A DNA stretch of 64,000 bases from an uncultured Flavobacteriaceae bacterium (GCA_947495135.1 CANLXN010000001.1:372001-436000); one strand, 5' to 3'; positions 21,300-30,248 are shown, counted from the stretch's first letter. Notes: a model not told the origin generated them from the letters alone. Made by a program: numbers and translations.

Positions 21300-22682
21300 A
21301 TGATAAAAGATACCATTTTGGAAGAAAAGACAAGTTCAATTCTTTCAGATATGCATGAGGGATTTGTAGCTTCTTCTACAAAAATACCTCCGCATATAGA
21401 TACAACGGGACCAACAATTCCAGGAATTTTTAAAAATTTTGAATATCCAGTTTCTTCTTGGCCGGTAATTATTGATGCACACATGGCAAAGAGGTTCAAG
21501 GAAATAAGCGCAAAAATTCCGGAACTAATAAAACGTATTCCTTCTTTATACTTTAAAGATGCTACACAGCGGCTAGCCGACTTCTATTTTGGGGGTAATC
21601 AAATGATTGCAGAGTTTGCTTTAATGTCCCATAAAAAGGCGGTTGAAGTAAGTTGTAGATTGGATTTAGTAGAAACTCACAACGGACCAAAAGTTTTGGA
21701 AGCTAATATAGGTTCTGCAATTGGAGGTTGGCAGTTATGTAGTTTTTTGCAGGTCATTAGAGATCATCATCCAAACTTGGTGCAGCTCGAGAATGCTGGC
21801 GCCTTGTATTTTGAGAATACACAACAACAGTATTTATCGTTTTTGGTGGATAAGATCTTTCAATATGTACCTGGAGTAAACACAGAGGTGAACATCTTTG
21901 TTTCCATCGGAAAAGTGAGTGAGAATGTATATGCCAGCGGAGTGATACAGTTTCTTGATTCACTCATGCAGTTAACCCTTACCGAAAGAGGACTTACAGG
22001 AAGAATTTACTACGGCGAATCAAGTTCATTGCAATTAACCGGGAGTGAATTATTTCTTGAAGGTAAAAGAATTCACGGTGTACTTAAGATGGATGAAGAA
22101 CAGCTGCCAGCAGAAGTTTTTAGATCCTTTATAATGGACGGAGTATACCTACCCGATAATTTAGGTACCCTTATGTATAGTGATAAACGGAACCTGTCTT
22201 TACTCATTGAATTGGCCCAACAGGGCAAATTTTCGGAAGAAGAGAATGAATTGGTTCTAAACAGTATTCCATGGACATCGATTGTAGAGGAGAAGCAAAT
22301 ATTGTTCAAGGGACAGGAGTATTCGATGTTCTCTTTTCTTGAACTACATAAAGACGAATTAGTGATTAAAGTTGCTAATGGCCTTCAAGGAATTGACGTG
22401 TATGTGGGAAAATTTTTATCGAGAGAGCAATGGACAACTGCTATTGAAAAAGCTTCTGGACACCACCCTTATGTGGCGCAAGAGTTCAGTGATTCGTTAA
22501 ATTTTATATCGCCCGATGGATTAGATCAATGGCAACCACATAAGATCATTTGGGGAGCTTTCGGCTTTGGTGATCGATACGGTGGAACCTTTGTAAGAAT
22601 GTCTGCAATTAAAACAGATGTTGGAGTTATAAATGCCGCAACAGGTGCTGTAGAAGCGCTTGTCTATGAACAAAAGGAATAG
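21300..22682 (+). CDS. Circularly permuted ATP-grasp-like protein, paralog 2
   Basis: Same motif order as 19892-21262: CRLDL..LEANIGSAIGG, DKRNLSLLIELAQQ..IPWT, LVIKVANGLQGIDVYVGK, FVRMSA..VINAATGA. Confidence 0.75.
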   Translation: MIKDTILEEKTSSILSDMHEGFVASSTKIPPHIDTTGPTIPGIFKNFEYPVSSWPVIIDAHMAKRFKEISAKIPELIKRIPSLYFKDATQRLADFYFGGNQMIAEFALMSHKKAVEVSCRLDLVETHNGPKVLEANIGSAIGGWQLCSFLQVIRDHHPNLVQLENAGALYFENTQQQYLSFLVDKIFQYVPGVNTEVNIFVSIGKVSENVYASGVIQFLDSLMQLTLTERGLTGRIYYGESSSLQLTGSELFLEGKRIHGVLKMDEEQLPAEVFRSFIMDGVYLPDNLGTLMYSDKRNLSLLIELAQQGKFSEEENELVLNSIPWTSIVEEKQILFKGQEYSMFSFLELHKDELVIKVANGLQGIDVYVGKFLSREQWTTAIEKASGHHPYVAQEFSDSLNFISPDGLDQWQPHKIIWGAFGFGDRYGGTFVRMSAIKTDVGVINAATGAVEALVYEQKE

Positions 22683-22725
22683 AAATTAAACGTTCAAACT
22701 TTTTCAAACACTTTAATTAAAAGTT

Positions 22726-24111
22726 ATGTCTAAAAACCTAATTATGGAAGAAACAACCAACACCATTCTTTCTGATAAATACGAAGATATTTTTACTTCA
22801 TCAGAAAATATACCAGTCTACATCGATACCGACGTATCACTTTCACCCGAGATATTTAAAAAGTATGAATATCCAGTGAGCACATGGCCAGTTATTATAG
22901 ACCAAAAGATTGCTAAGGAATTCCGAAAGCAAAGTACCATTATACCAAGTCTGTTAACCCAGATTCCGACCTTGTATTTCAACGACGATGTGAAGCGAAT
23001 CGGAGATTTTTATTTTGGGGGAAATGAAATGGCTGCAGAGTTTGCTCTTATGTGCCATAAAAAGAATCACGAGGTGGCCTGCAGGTTAGATCTTATGGTG
23101 ACAGATAACGGCCCTAAATTATTAGAAGTAAACATGGGTTCTGGAATGGGGGGCTGGCAGATATGTAGTTTCGTAGATGTACTTAGGAACCTTATTCCTG
23201 GCCTCATTGAGTTAGAAAAAACAGATCGTGTTGTATTTAGGAATACTCAATATAAATACATGGAATTTCTAGTAGACAAGATCTTTCAATACGTCGAAGA
23301 TGTCACAGAAGAATTGAACATCTTTACAACAATAGACCAAACAGACCCCCATGCGCCACCTATTCCCGTTATTTTGGAATATCTGAATTCCCTCTTAGAG
23401 GAAATTCTAAGTAAACGGGGACTTACTGGTAGTTTCTACAATGCTCCAGAAAGTTCATTGAAATTAGACGAAGGCGACTTGCACTTAGATGGAAAGCGGA
23501 TCCATGGTGTTCTAAATATGGACGGAAGAGAATTGCCCGCAGATGTTTTTAGAGCATTCATCATGGACCGAATATATTGGCCAGATAACCTTGCTTCGGC
23601 TTTGTATAAAGACAAACGAAATTTAGTGTTGCTTTTAGAAATGGCGCAAGAACAAAAATTTAAAGATCCCGAAAATAGGATGTTGTTAGACGCCATTCCA
23701 TGGACCAGTATTATTGAAGATAAGTTGGTTGAATTTCGTGATAAAGAACAAAATTTACTTCAATTGCTAAGAAATAGGAAAGATGATTTTGTAATCAAAG
23801 TCGCCAAAGGGTTTCAGGGCATTAATGTTTTTGTTGGAAAATATTTAAACGATGAGGAATGGCTTAAGGCCATAGAATTGGCTTCTGGAAAGATTCCATT
23901 TATAGCTCAGGAATTTAGTGAATCCTTGGACTATCTGGCCCCGGATAAAGAAAATAATTGGAAGCCCCATAAATTAGTTTGGGGAACATTTGGTTTTGGA
24001 CAAAAATATGGCGGAGCATTTGTAAGAATGTCTGCTGTAGGGTCCGGAAACGGTGTTATCAACTCGGCTGCTGGTGCGAACGAAGCATTAGTGTACGAGT
24101 CTATAGCTTAA
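22726..24111 (+). CDS. Circularly permuted ATP-grasp-like protein, paralog 3
   Basis: Same motif order: CRLDL..LEVNMGSGMGG, DKRNLVLLLEMAQ..IPWT, FVIKVAKGFQGINVFVGK, FVRMSAV..VINSAAGA. Confidence 0.75.
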   Translation: MSKNLIMEETTNTILSDKYEDIFTSSENIPVYIDTDVSLSPEIFKKYEYPVSTWPVIIDQKIAKEFRKQSTIIPSLLTQIPTLYFNDDVKRIGDFYFGGNEMAAEFALMCHKKNHEVACRLDLMVTDNGPKLLEVNMGSGMGGWQICSFVDVLRNLIPGLIELEKTDRVVFRNTQYKYMEFLVDKIFQYVEDVTEELNIFTTIDQTDPHAPPIPVILEYLNSLLEEILSKRGLTGSFYNAPESSLKLDEGDLHLDGKRIHGVLNMDGRELPADVFRAFIMDRIYWPDNLASALYKDKRNLVLLLEMAQEQKFKDPENRMLLDAIPWTSIIEDKLVEFRDKEQNLLQLLRNRKDDFVIKVAKGFQGINVFVGKYLNDEEWLKAIELASGKIPFIAQEFSESLDYLAPDKENNWKPHKLVWGTFGFGQKYGGAFVRMSAVGSGNGVINSAAGANEALVYESIA

Positions 24112-24139
24112 AGCAAGGTGACTTTTAAATAGTAATATT

Positions 24140-24781
24140 ATGACACATCTATTTTATTCATACATATCGAAGGAAAAACATGAAGGACTTTTAGGTAAGT
24201 TTCTTTATAGTTTTCCTGTGGACTATCAGCACAGAATTATGAAGTACAGAAGGTGGGAAGATGCACAACTTTCGATCTTAGGAAGATTACTTCTGCGCTA
24301 CGGTCTTAAACTCTATAACTTTACTGATAGTGAGGAAATTGAGTACAACGAATACAATAAACCCTTTTTGAAAAATACAGAACTTAAGTTTAATATTTCT
24401 CATTCAGGCGACATTGTAGTATGCGCTATTACCGACGCCTGCGACATAGGAGTCGATATTGAGTTAATAGAGAATATTGACGTTGCCGATTTCAAATTTC
24501 AAATGACGGAAAATGAATGGGAACGAGTAATGACCTCTTCTAATTCGAAAAGTGAATTTTATAATTACTGGACCCAAAAGGAGGCGACTTTGAAGGCACA
24601 GGGTATGGGACTATCAATTCCATTATTATCTTTTGAGGTAACTGATAATAGTTCTGAAATCCGAAATGAACAATTCTATCTAGAAGAAGTTGTGATTGAG
24701 GAAAATTATAAATGCCATGTGGCTTTCAAAGGCGACGATCGACAACTGCATTTACCATTAAACAAGAAGGTATTTGTATAA
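24140..24781 (+). CDS. Sfp-type 4'-phosphopantetheinyl transferase
   Basis: FNISHSGD, DIGVDIELI, YNYWTQKEATLKAQGMGL. Confidence 0.93.
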   Translation: MTHLFYSYISKEKHEGLLGKFLYSFPVDYQHRIMKYRRWEDAQLSILGRLLLRYGLKLYNFTDSEEIEYNEYNKPFLKNTELKFNISHSGDIVVCAITDACDIGVDIELIENIDVADFKFQMTENEWERVMTSSNSKSEFYNYWTQKEATLKAQGMGLSIPLLSFEVTDNSSEIRNEQFYLEEVVIEENYKCHVAFKGDDRQLHLPLNKKVFV

Positions 24782-24811
24782 CACCCCCTAATTTACACTT
24801 TATTATTGTTT

Positions 24812-24858
24812 CCCTAAACCCAATAGGGATGCTTATGCTCATGCTTTATGGAAGCATG
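24812..24858 (+). promoter_or_regulatory. Two tandem hairpins in the leader of the cluster aspartate kinase gene
   Basis: CCCTA-7nt-TAGGG followed by CATGCTT-TATGG-AAGCATG; no U-tract afterwards. Confidence 0.4.
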
Positions 24859-24909
24859 CCAATTGGTATACACCAAAAAACGAAATACTAACTTTTAAAA
24901 TCTAAAATT

Positions 24910-26241
24910 ATGATGAAAGTCTTAAAATTTGGAGGTTCTTCTGTTTCATCAGTAAGTAACATTAGGACGATTAAGAATATAGTCGATAACGATGACGAAA
25001 AAAAGATCGTTGTCTGTTCGGCTATGTCTGGCGTGACGGATTCTTTATATAGGCTTATAGAGAATATAAGGGTAAATGATAGACGGGCTATAGCTCGAAA
25101 TCTAGATGCCTTGTGTAGTAAACATTTAGATTTTATAGATGAGCTAATCGATGATGAATTGGTCAACAATCTACTCAAAGACAAAATTTCAGTACAAATA
25201 TCAAAACTTTACAGGCTTTGCAAAAGTGGTTATTCAGACACTAACAATTCTATTATAATCACTTATGGAGAGCTTCTATTGACCACAATTCTGTCTGAAT
25301 ATTTGAATTGGCAGCAAGTCTTTAATGTATTTCTAAATGCAAAGGATTTCATGTATGTCGATTTTGTAGATATGCCAAATGTTGAGAAAGTATCTCGACG
25401 TTTAGATGGAGTTTTACACAACGCTGCAAAATCCAATTTATACATCACCCAAGGTTTTGTTTGTAGAACTAAAGATTGCAGAGTGTCACACCTAGAAAGA
25501 GGAGGAAGCGATTATTCGGCCACCATTATAGCAGCGGCGGTGAATGCTGTTGAAGTTCAGATATGGACTGATATAAGTGGACTTCATAATAACGATCCAA
25601 GATACGTTTCTGGTACTTTTCCAGTGCCACAAATTAGTTATAACGAAGCAGCAGATTTAGCTTATTACGGAGCAAAGATTCTTCATCCAAAAACCGTATT
25701 TCCGGTATTGGAAAAGGAGATACCCATTGTTCTAAAAAATACATTCGATCCCAGTAGCAGCGGTACTACAATTTCAAGTAAAACAGTAACGAAGGGATTA
25801 AAGTCGATTGCTGCTAAAGACGGGATTACATTGCTCAATTTGAAATCAACTGGAGTTTTGACATCGGAAGGTTTCTACAAGGTTATTTCTGAAATTTTAG
25901 AAAAATATAATGTTTCGTCGGATATGATTAAAGGTTCAGAAACCGAAATCTCATTAACAATAGACAAAATCCGTTTTGTGAATGAAGTAATCTACGATTT
26001 ACATCCCTTTGCCACCGTATCCGTACATCCAAATCACAGCATAATCTGTGTCGTAGGAGATTCTGTTATGAACGATGAAAGTACATCTAGATTAATCGAA
26101 ATAATCAATAAAATGCCAGTTGTAATGGCCTCAAATGAGAATCCTGACAAAGTGTTAGTTCTCGTTGAAACAAATGACAAGGTGAAATCATTACGCTTTT
26201 TAAACGAACAATTGTTTCCAGCGCCTTATGCTGTGGCTTAG
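24910..26241 (+). CDS. Aspartate kinase with C-terminal ACT-type regulatory region
   Basis: MMKVLKFGGSSVSS, RGGSDYSATI, IWTDISGLHNNDPR, ILHPKTVFP, ACT-like GFYKVISEILEKYNVSSDMIKGSETEISLTID. Confidence 0.93.
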   Translation: MMKVLKFGGSSVSSVSNIRTIKNIVDNDDEKKIVVCSAMSGVTDSLYRLIENIRVNDRRAIARNLDALCSKHLDFIDELIDDELVNNLLKDKISVQISKLYRLCKSGYSDTNNSIIITYGELLLTTILSEYLNWQQVFNVFLNAKDFMYVDFVDMPNVEKVSRRLDGVLHNAAKSNLYITQGFVCRTKDCRVSHLERGGSDYSATIIAAAVNAVEVQIWTDISGLHNNDPRYVSGTFPVPQISYNEAADLAYYGAKILHPKTVFPVLEKEIPIVLKNTFDPSSSGTTISSKTVTKGLKSIAAKDGITLLNLKSTGVLTSEGFYKVISEILEKYNVSSDMIKGSETEISLTIDKIRFVNEVIYDLHPFATVSVHPNHSIICVVGDSVMNDESTSRLIEIINKMPVVMASNENPDKVLVLVETNDKVKSLRFLNEQLFPAPYAVA

Positions 26242-26373
26242 TATGTTCGGTGAACATTTCATATTAACAGTAAAAACATATTCATATTAATTATGCCACG
26301 GCTTATTAAGGGCTGTTCGTAATTAACATATCTACTTTTTAATCAAAATAATTTAATTTTTAAATCAAATATT

Positions 26374-27120
26374 ATGAAAAATCAATTTTTAAACACCACT
26401 TTAACTTTACTATTGATCGCTGGAACCGCAGTTGCGCAAAAAGCAGTGAGCGTAGATTCTTTTGAGAAAGTAATTGTGAGTCCACATGTAAAGGTGACTT
26501 TTATCCAAGGAAATGAGGAATCCGTTGCCATTGAAGAATGTACAATTGACCAAGACAAAGTGAATGTGGAGGTTAATGGAAAAACCTTGCGTATCTATTT
26601 GGACGGAGCAAAAGAGGTCACCAAAAACAAAGATGTAGTTATTAATGGTAGCAAGGTGCGCGAATCTATCTACAATGGTACCGTACTTACTGTATCTGTT
26701 TTCTATAAAAACCTGAGCGACGTTTCAATTCGAGGTGAAGAAACTATTTTATTTAATAGTCCAATTTCCCAAGAGAATCTGCAGTTGAAGATTTATGGAG
26801 AATCCAGCGTTTATTTTGAAGCTCTTACCCTAAACAGATTAAATACCAATATCCATGGAGAGAGTTACCTCGAAATTAAGTCGGGTATTATTGGTGAGCA
26901 ACGAATTACCGCTTATGGTGGTAGTAGAATTAATACATTAGGAATTGAAAACAATAAAACTAAGTTCACTGCTTATGGAGATAGCGATGTTAATTTTAAT
27001 GTCTCAGATTTGCTAAAAGTTACGGCCTATGGCGATGCAACCGTAGGTTATACGGGCGGAGCACAGATCAAAAAAGGATTAACAATAGGTGATGTTAAAA
27101 TTTATGAAATTAGTTTATAG
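26374..27120 (+). CDS. Secreted DUF2807-like (GIN-domain head) protein
   Basis: Signal peptide; VDSFEKVIVSPHVKVTFIQGNEESVAIE and beta-solenoid-like AYGDSDVNFNVSDLLKVTAYGDATVGYTG. Confidence 0.7.
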   Translation: MKNQFLNTTLTLLLIAGTAVAQKAVSVDSFEKVIVSPHVKVTFIQGNEESVAIEECTIDQDKVNVEVNGKTLRIYLDGAKEVTKNKDVVINGSKVRESIYNGTVLTVSVFYKNLSDVSIRGEETILFNSPISQENLQLKIYGESSVYFEALTLNRLNTNIHGESYLEIKSGIIGEQRITAYGGSRINTLGIENNKTKFTAYGDSDVNFNVSDLLKVTAYGDATVGYTGGAQIKKGLTIGDVKIYEISL

Positions 27121-27170
27121 TCACGTCTAGATATTTAAACTACTGTTTTTTGTATAGTTATTAATTTGGA

Positions 27171-27204
27171 GGCCCTCAACTAAATGTAGTTGGGGGCTTT
27201 TTTT
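27171..27204 (+). terminator. Intrinsic terminator at the end of the NRPS cluster
   Basis: GGCCCTCAACTA-aatg-TAGTTGGGGGC followed by TTTTTTT. Confidence 0.85.
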
Positions 27205-27262
27205 GTTAATATTTGAGTGCTGTTTGAAGCCAAGGATGCGGTTAGCAATCCTGCAGTTATCG

Positions 27263-27955
27263 TTAAAAACTAAATGAGAGGGTAGTGGATATGCTTATCG
27301 AGCTATCGGGACGGAAGAGCAATTCTTCAGGAGCTTGTAGTTCGCCTAGTTCTTGATTTTCAATATCGAAAACGGCACCATCCCACGGAAAGTTAGAAAG
27401 CTTAGTAGCCAATAGCTGTAACTGCCAGTTACCTTTCGACACATTAATAGCAATTCCAGCCATAAGAGGGCCAGAAATCGATACGGTTGGATCTTCTGCA
27501 ACGGCTAGTTCTGGTCCCCATTGATAATTGAGCTCCATTTGAATGTAATCGTTTATCGCATATTGGAACAAGCCGTACAAACTTATTTCTGAAATGTTAG
27601 GAATGTATTCCTGTACAGTTAGTAAGGTATTAGTTCTGCCATAGTCATAGGTAATTCCCGCGACCAGACTGAAGTTGTTCGAAATCCAGTAGGCTTGATT
27701 AATTTCAGAAGATAATTGAAGTAACCGAGCACCATAAAAGTTGGTATAGATGTTTTCTGAAAATTCCTGAGATGAAGGGATGGTTACGCTCCATTGAAAT
27801 AGTTCCTTATTATTTTTGAAGTCGGAACCGACTGTAAAAGTACTTTCTGAAATGAAATTGATTGATGGTTCCTTATCTTGAGCATACAAAGAGGTGGTAA
27901 CTATTAGTAATAGTAATAGATATTTTTTGATGAGAGATTGGTTGGAATTCGCCAT
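27263..27955 (-). CDS. Hypothetical secreted or outer-membrane beta-barrel-like protein
   Basis: Signal peptide (LLLLLIVTTSLYAQ), alternating amphipathic strands, C-terminal STTLSFSF. Confidence 0.55.
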   Translation of the reverse strand: MANSNQSLIKKYLLLLLIVTTSLYAQDKEPSINFISESTFTVGSDFKNNKELFQWSVTIPSSQEFSENIYTNFYGARLLQLSSEINQAYWISNNFSLVAGITYDYGRTNTLLTVQEYIPNISEISLYGLFQYAINDYIQMELNYQWGPELAVAEDPTVSISGPLMAGIAINVSKGNWQLQLLATKLSNFPWDGAVFDIENQELGELQAPEELLFRPDSSISISTTLSFSF

Positions 27956-28224
27956 TTTGTAAATCGTATATTATCATCTACGAAATTTTACAGCGATTAG
28001 ATTTTGTCTGTGACAGATTTGTTGGTTTTATCGAATACTGTGAGTCTCGATAAAGGTGGTTGGGCAGCTAATTTTTGTGTTATTGATGATAGACCTGGTT
28101 TTTTCGAACTACTAGATGGAGATCCCATTTAGGGCAATCCAATACCTCCAAATGCTTCAGTCTAGGGGCTTGGAGCATTTTGCATTTAACTTCTGCCTCG
28201 TGAGCGAGCTCTTGGCCTTCGTAA

Positions 28225-28258
28225 AACGAAAAATGCCCCACATCTACAATGTGAAGCA
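28225..28258 (-). terminator. Hairpin downstream (minus sense) of the partial tRNA-Ser 3'-end copy
   Basis: AAAAATGCcccACAT-ctaca-ATGTgaaGCATTTTT. Confidence 0.5.
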
Positions 28259-28265
28259 TTTTTAT

Positions 28266-28282
28266 GCGGAGAAAGAGGGATT
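28266..28282 (-). repeat. 17-bp direct repeat of the tRNA-Ser 3' end (mini tRNA-like remnant or att-like core)
   Basis: GCGGAGAAAGAGGGATT, identical to 28446-28462 at the end of the intact tRNA gene. Confidence 0.85.
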
Positions 28283-28404
28283 ATTTCATGATCCCTACTA
28301 TCTCCACACGTTATAATAAAGCGCGATCTCGCTCATGCGATCTCTGGTCTTTTTCTTTTCATGTGCACTTATGAAAACCTTGTTTTCAACGCTTACATAA
28401 AAAG

Positions 28405-28440
28405 AAAAAGCCCAATTTCCATTTGGAAATTGAGCTTTGC
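28405..28440 (-). terminator. Terminator of tRNA-Ser
   Basis: Minus sense: AAAGCTCAATTTCC-aaat-GGAAATTGGGCTTTTTCTTTTT. Confidence 0.75.
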
Positions 28441-28446
28441 TCTAAG

Positions 28447-28531
28447 CGGAGAAAGAGGGATTCGAACCCCCGGAGGTGTGACCCTCAACAGTTTTCAAGA
28501 CTGCCGCATTCGACCACTCTGCCATTTCTCC
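28447..28531 (-). tRNA. tRNA-Ser(UGA)
   Basis: Minus sense: GGAGAAATGGCAGAGTGGTCGAATGCGGCAGTCTTGAAAACTG...GGGGGTTCGAATCCCTCTTTCTCCG; 7-bp acceptor stem, long variable arm, anticodon TGA, CCA not encoded. Confidence 0.95.
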
Positions 28532-28757
28532 AGTGGTATGCGTTGTAATAATTCTACCTGAATTATTACTCGCCTCTCAGCGGGTTTTCACCCACCGAAA
28601 CAACCATCAGGTTGCGAAGGCGGGTGCAAATATAATGGCTTTTTCAGAAAAAAAGAATCTTTTTGATTAAATTATTTAAGGAAGGCAAAGATTCTTTTTT
28701 AGGAGGTTCTTTAAAAACTAAAAATACTTAGCTAACTTCGCTCAAAAGCAATTATTT

Positions 28758-30248
28758 ATGAGTTCAGGAGATATTTCTAGAGAGAAGGATTATGATCTTA
28801 TTTGCGTTGGTGGTGGAATAATGAGCGCCACTTTAGCGCTTTTGGCAAAGCTCCTTGAACCAGATCTTCGAATATTAATTCTAGAAAAACTACCAGCCGT
28901 AGCCCAAGAGAGTTCGGCTGCTTGGAATAACGCGGGTACAGGACATTCGGCCTTGTGCGAGCTTAATTATTGTCCAGAAAAGGAGGACGGTACGGTTTCC
29001 ATAGAAAAGGCAATTTCCATTTGTGAACAATTTGAAAAATCTAAACAGTTTTGGGCCTATTTAGTGAGTCAAGGGCTTATCACAGAACCTAATCATTTTA
29101 TTGCTTCCGTTCCACATAATAGTTGGGTGACGGGTTCTGAAAACAGCGACTACCTCGAAAAAAGGTACCATGCTTTTAGGGAACATTTCATGTTCGATAC
29201 TATCGAGTTTACCCGAGAGATAGAAACCATGAAAAAGTGGTTTCCGCTAATCATGACGAACAGAACCGAAGACGACACAATGGCTGCCTCCCGAATCGAA
29301 CGTGGGACAGAACTCAACTATGGCGCACTTACGGAAGAACTCTTTAGAATTTTAGAAGAGCAACATAAGGTAAAAGTACAGTGCAATGAAAACGTATTAG
29401 ATATAGATCCAGACGACACGATCGAATGGTCCGTTGAAGTTCAAAATTCTGTGACCAAAAAAATCCGTCATTTGGATGCGCATCATGTTTTTATTGGAGC
29501 AGGAGGAGGAAGTTTGTTGCTATTGCAGAAGGTCGAGATAGATGAGAAAGAGGGCTATGGTGGTTTTCCGGTGAGTGGAGGTTGGCTGATATGTAAAAAT
29601 GAAGACATAATTATACAACACAACGCAAAAGTATATAGCAAAGCCGGTGTTGGAGATCCGCCTATGTCTACGCCTCATTTGGATACACGCTATATAAATG
29701 GTAAAAAGGAATTGTTATTTGGACCTTTCGCAGGATTTAGCCCTAAATTTTTAAAAGAAGGATCTAACACAGATTTGTTCAAATCCATTAAACTGGATAA
29801 TATAGAAGCGATGTTAGGAGCGTTTTGGCATAATTTACCACTTAGTAAATATTTAATCCAACAGGTTACCATGTCTTTTGAAGAGAGAATGGACGAACTT
29901 AGAAAGTTTATGAAAAACGCTAAAAATGAAGACTGGGAATATTTAGAAGCAGGGCAGCGGGTTCAAATTATTAAAAAAGATGAGTTTGAAGGAGGCCGAC
30001 TTCAATTTGGCACAGAGGTAATTAGTAGTAAAGATGGTAGTATTACTTGCTTGTTAGGAGCCTCCCCGGGGGCATCTACTGCCGTACATATTATGTTGGA
30101 AGTTTTAGAGAAAGCATTTCCCGAGATTGTCAATTCTGCAGAAGGAAAGGCAAAGTTGCAGGAAATGATTCCGTTTTGGAAGACCGAAATATCCGAAGAG
30201 CTATTTAATGAAGCTTTGAAAATTTCAGAAAAAACCTTACAACTTTAA
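28758..30248 (+). CDS. mqo: Malate:quinone oxidoreductase
   Basis: ICVGGGIMSATLALLAKLLEPDLRILILEK, SSAAWNNAGTGHSALCELNY, LLGASPGASTAVHIMLEVL. Confidence 0.95.
   Translation: MSSGDISREKDYDLICVGGGIMSATLALLAKLLEPDLRILILEKLPAVAQESSAAWNNAGTGHSALCELNYCPEKEDGTVSIEKAISICEQFEKSKQFWAYLVSQGLITEPNHFIASVPHNSWVTGSENSDYLEKRYHAFREHFMFDTIEFTREIETMKKWFPLIMTNRTEDDTMAASRIERGTELNYGALTEELFRILEEQHKVKVQCNENVLDIDPDDTIEWSVEVQNSVTKKIRHLDAHHVFIGAGGGSLLLLQKVEIDEKEGYGGFPVSGGWLICKNEDIIIQHNAKVYSKAGVGDPPMSTPHLDTRYINGKKELLFGPFAGFSPKFLKEGSNTDLFKSIKLDNIEAMLGAFWHNLPLSKYLIQQVTMSFEERMDELRKFMKNAKNEDWEYLEAGQRVQIIKKDEFEGGRLQFGTEVISSKDGSITCLLGASPGASTAVHIMLEVLEKAFPEIVNSAEGKAKLQEMIPFWKTEISEELFNEALKISEKTLQL

Noticed and set aside
24782-24909. 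Possible lysine riboswitch upstream of the aspartokinase
   Set aside because: Leader is only about 128 nt with two simple hairpins; the expected long multi-helix junction is not present.
28000-28131. Short open frame ending ...SLDKGGWAANFCVIDDRPGFFELLDGDPI
   Set aside because: About 40 codons, no good start codon and no recognisable family; insufficient to call a gene or pseudogene.
28361-28561. 66-aa plus-strand ORF (SGERGIRTPGGVTLNSFQDCRIRPLCHFS)
   Set aside because: It is the reverse complement of tRNA-Ser translated in frame, a classic annotation artefact.
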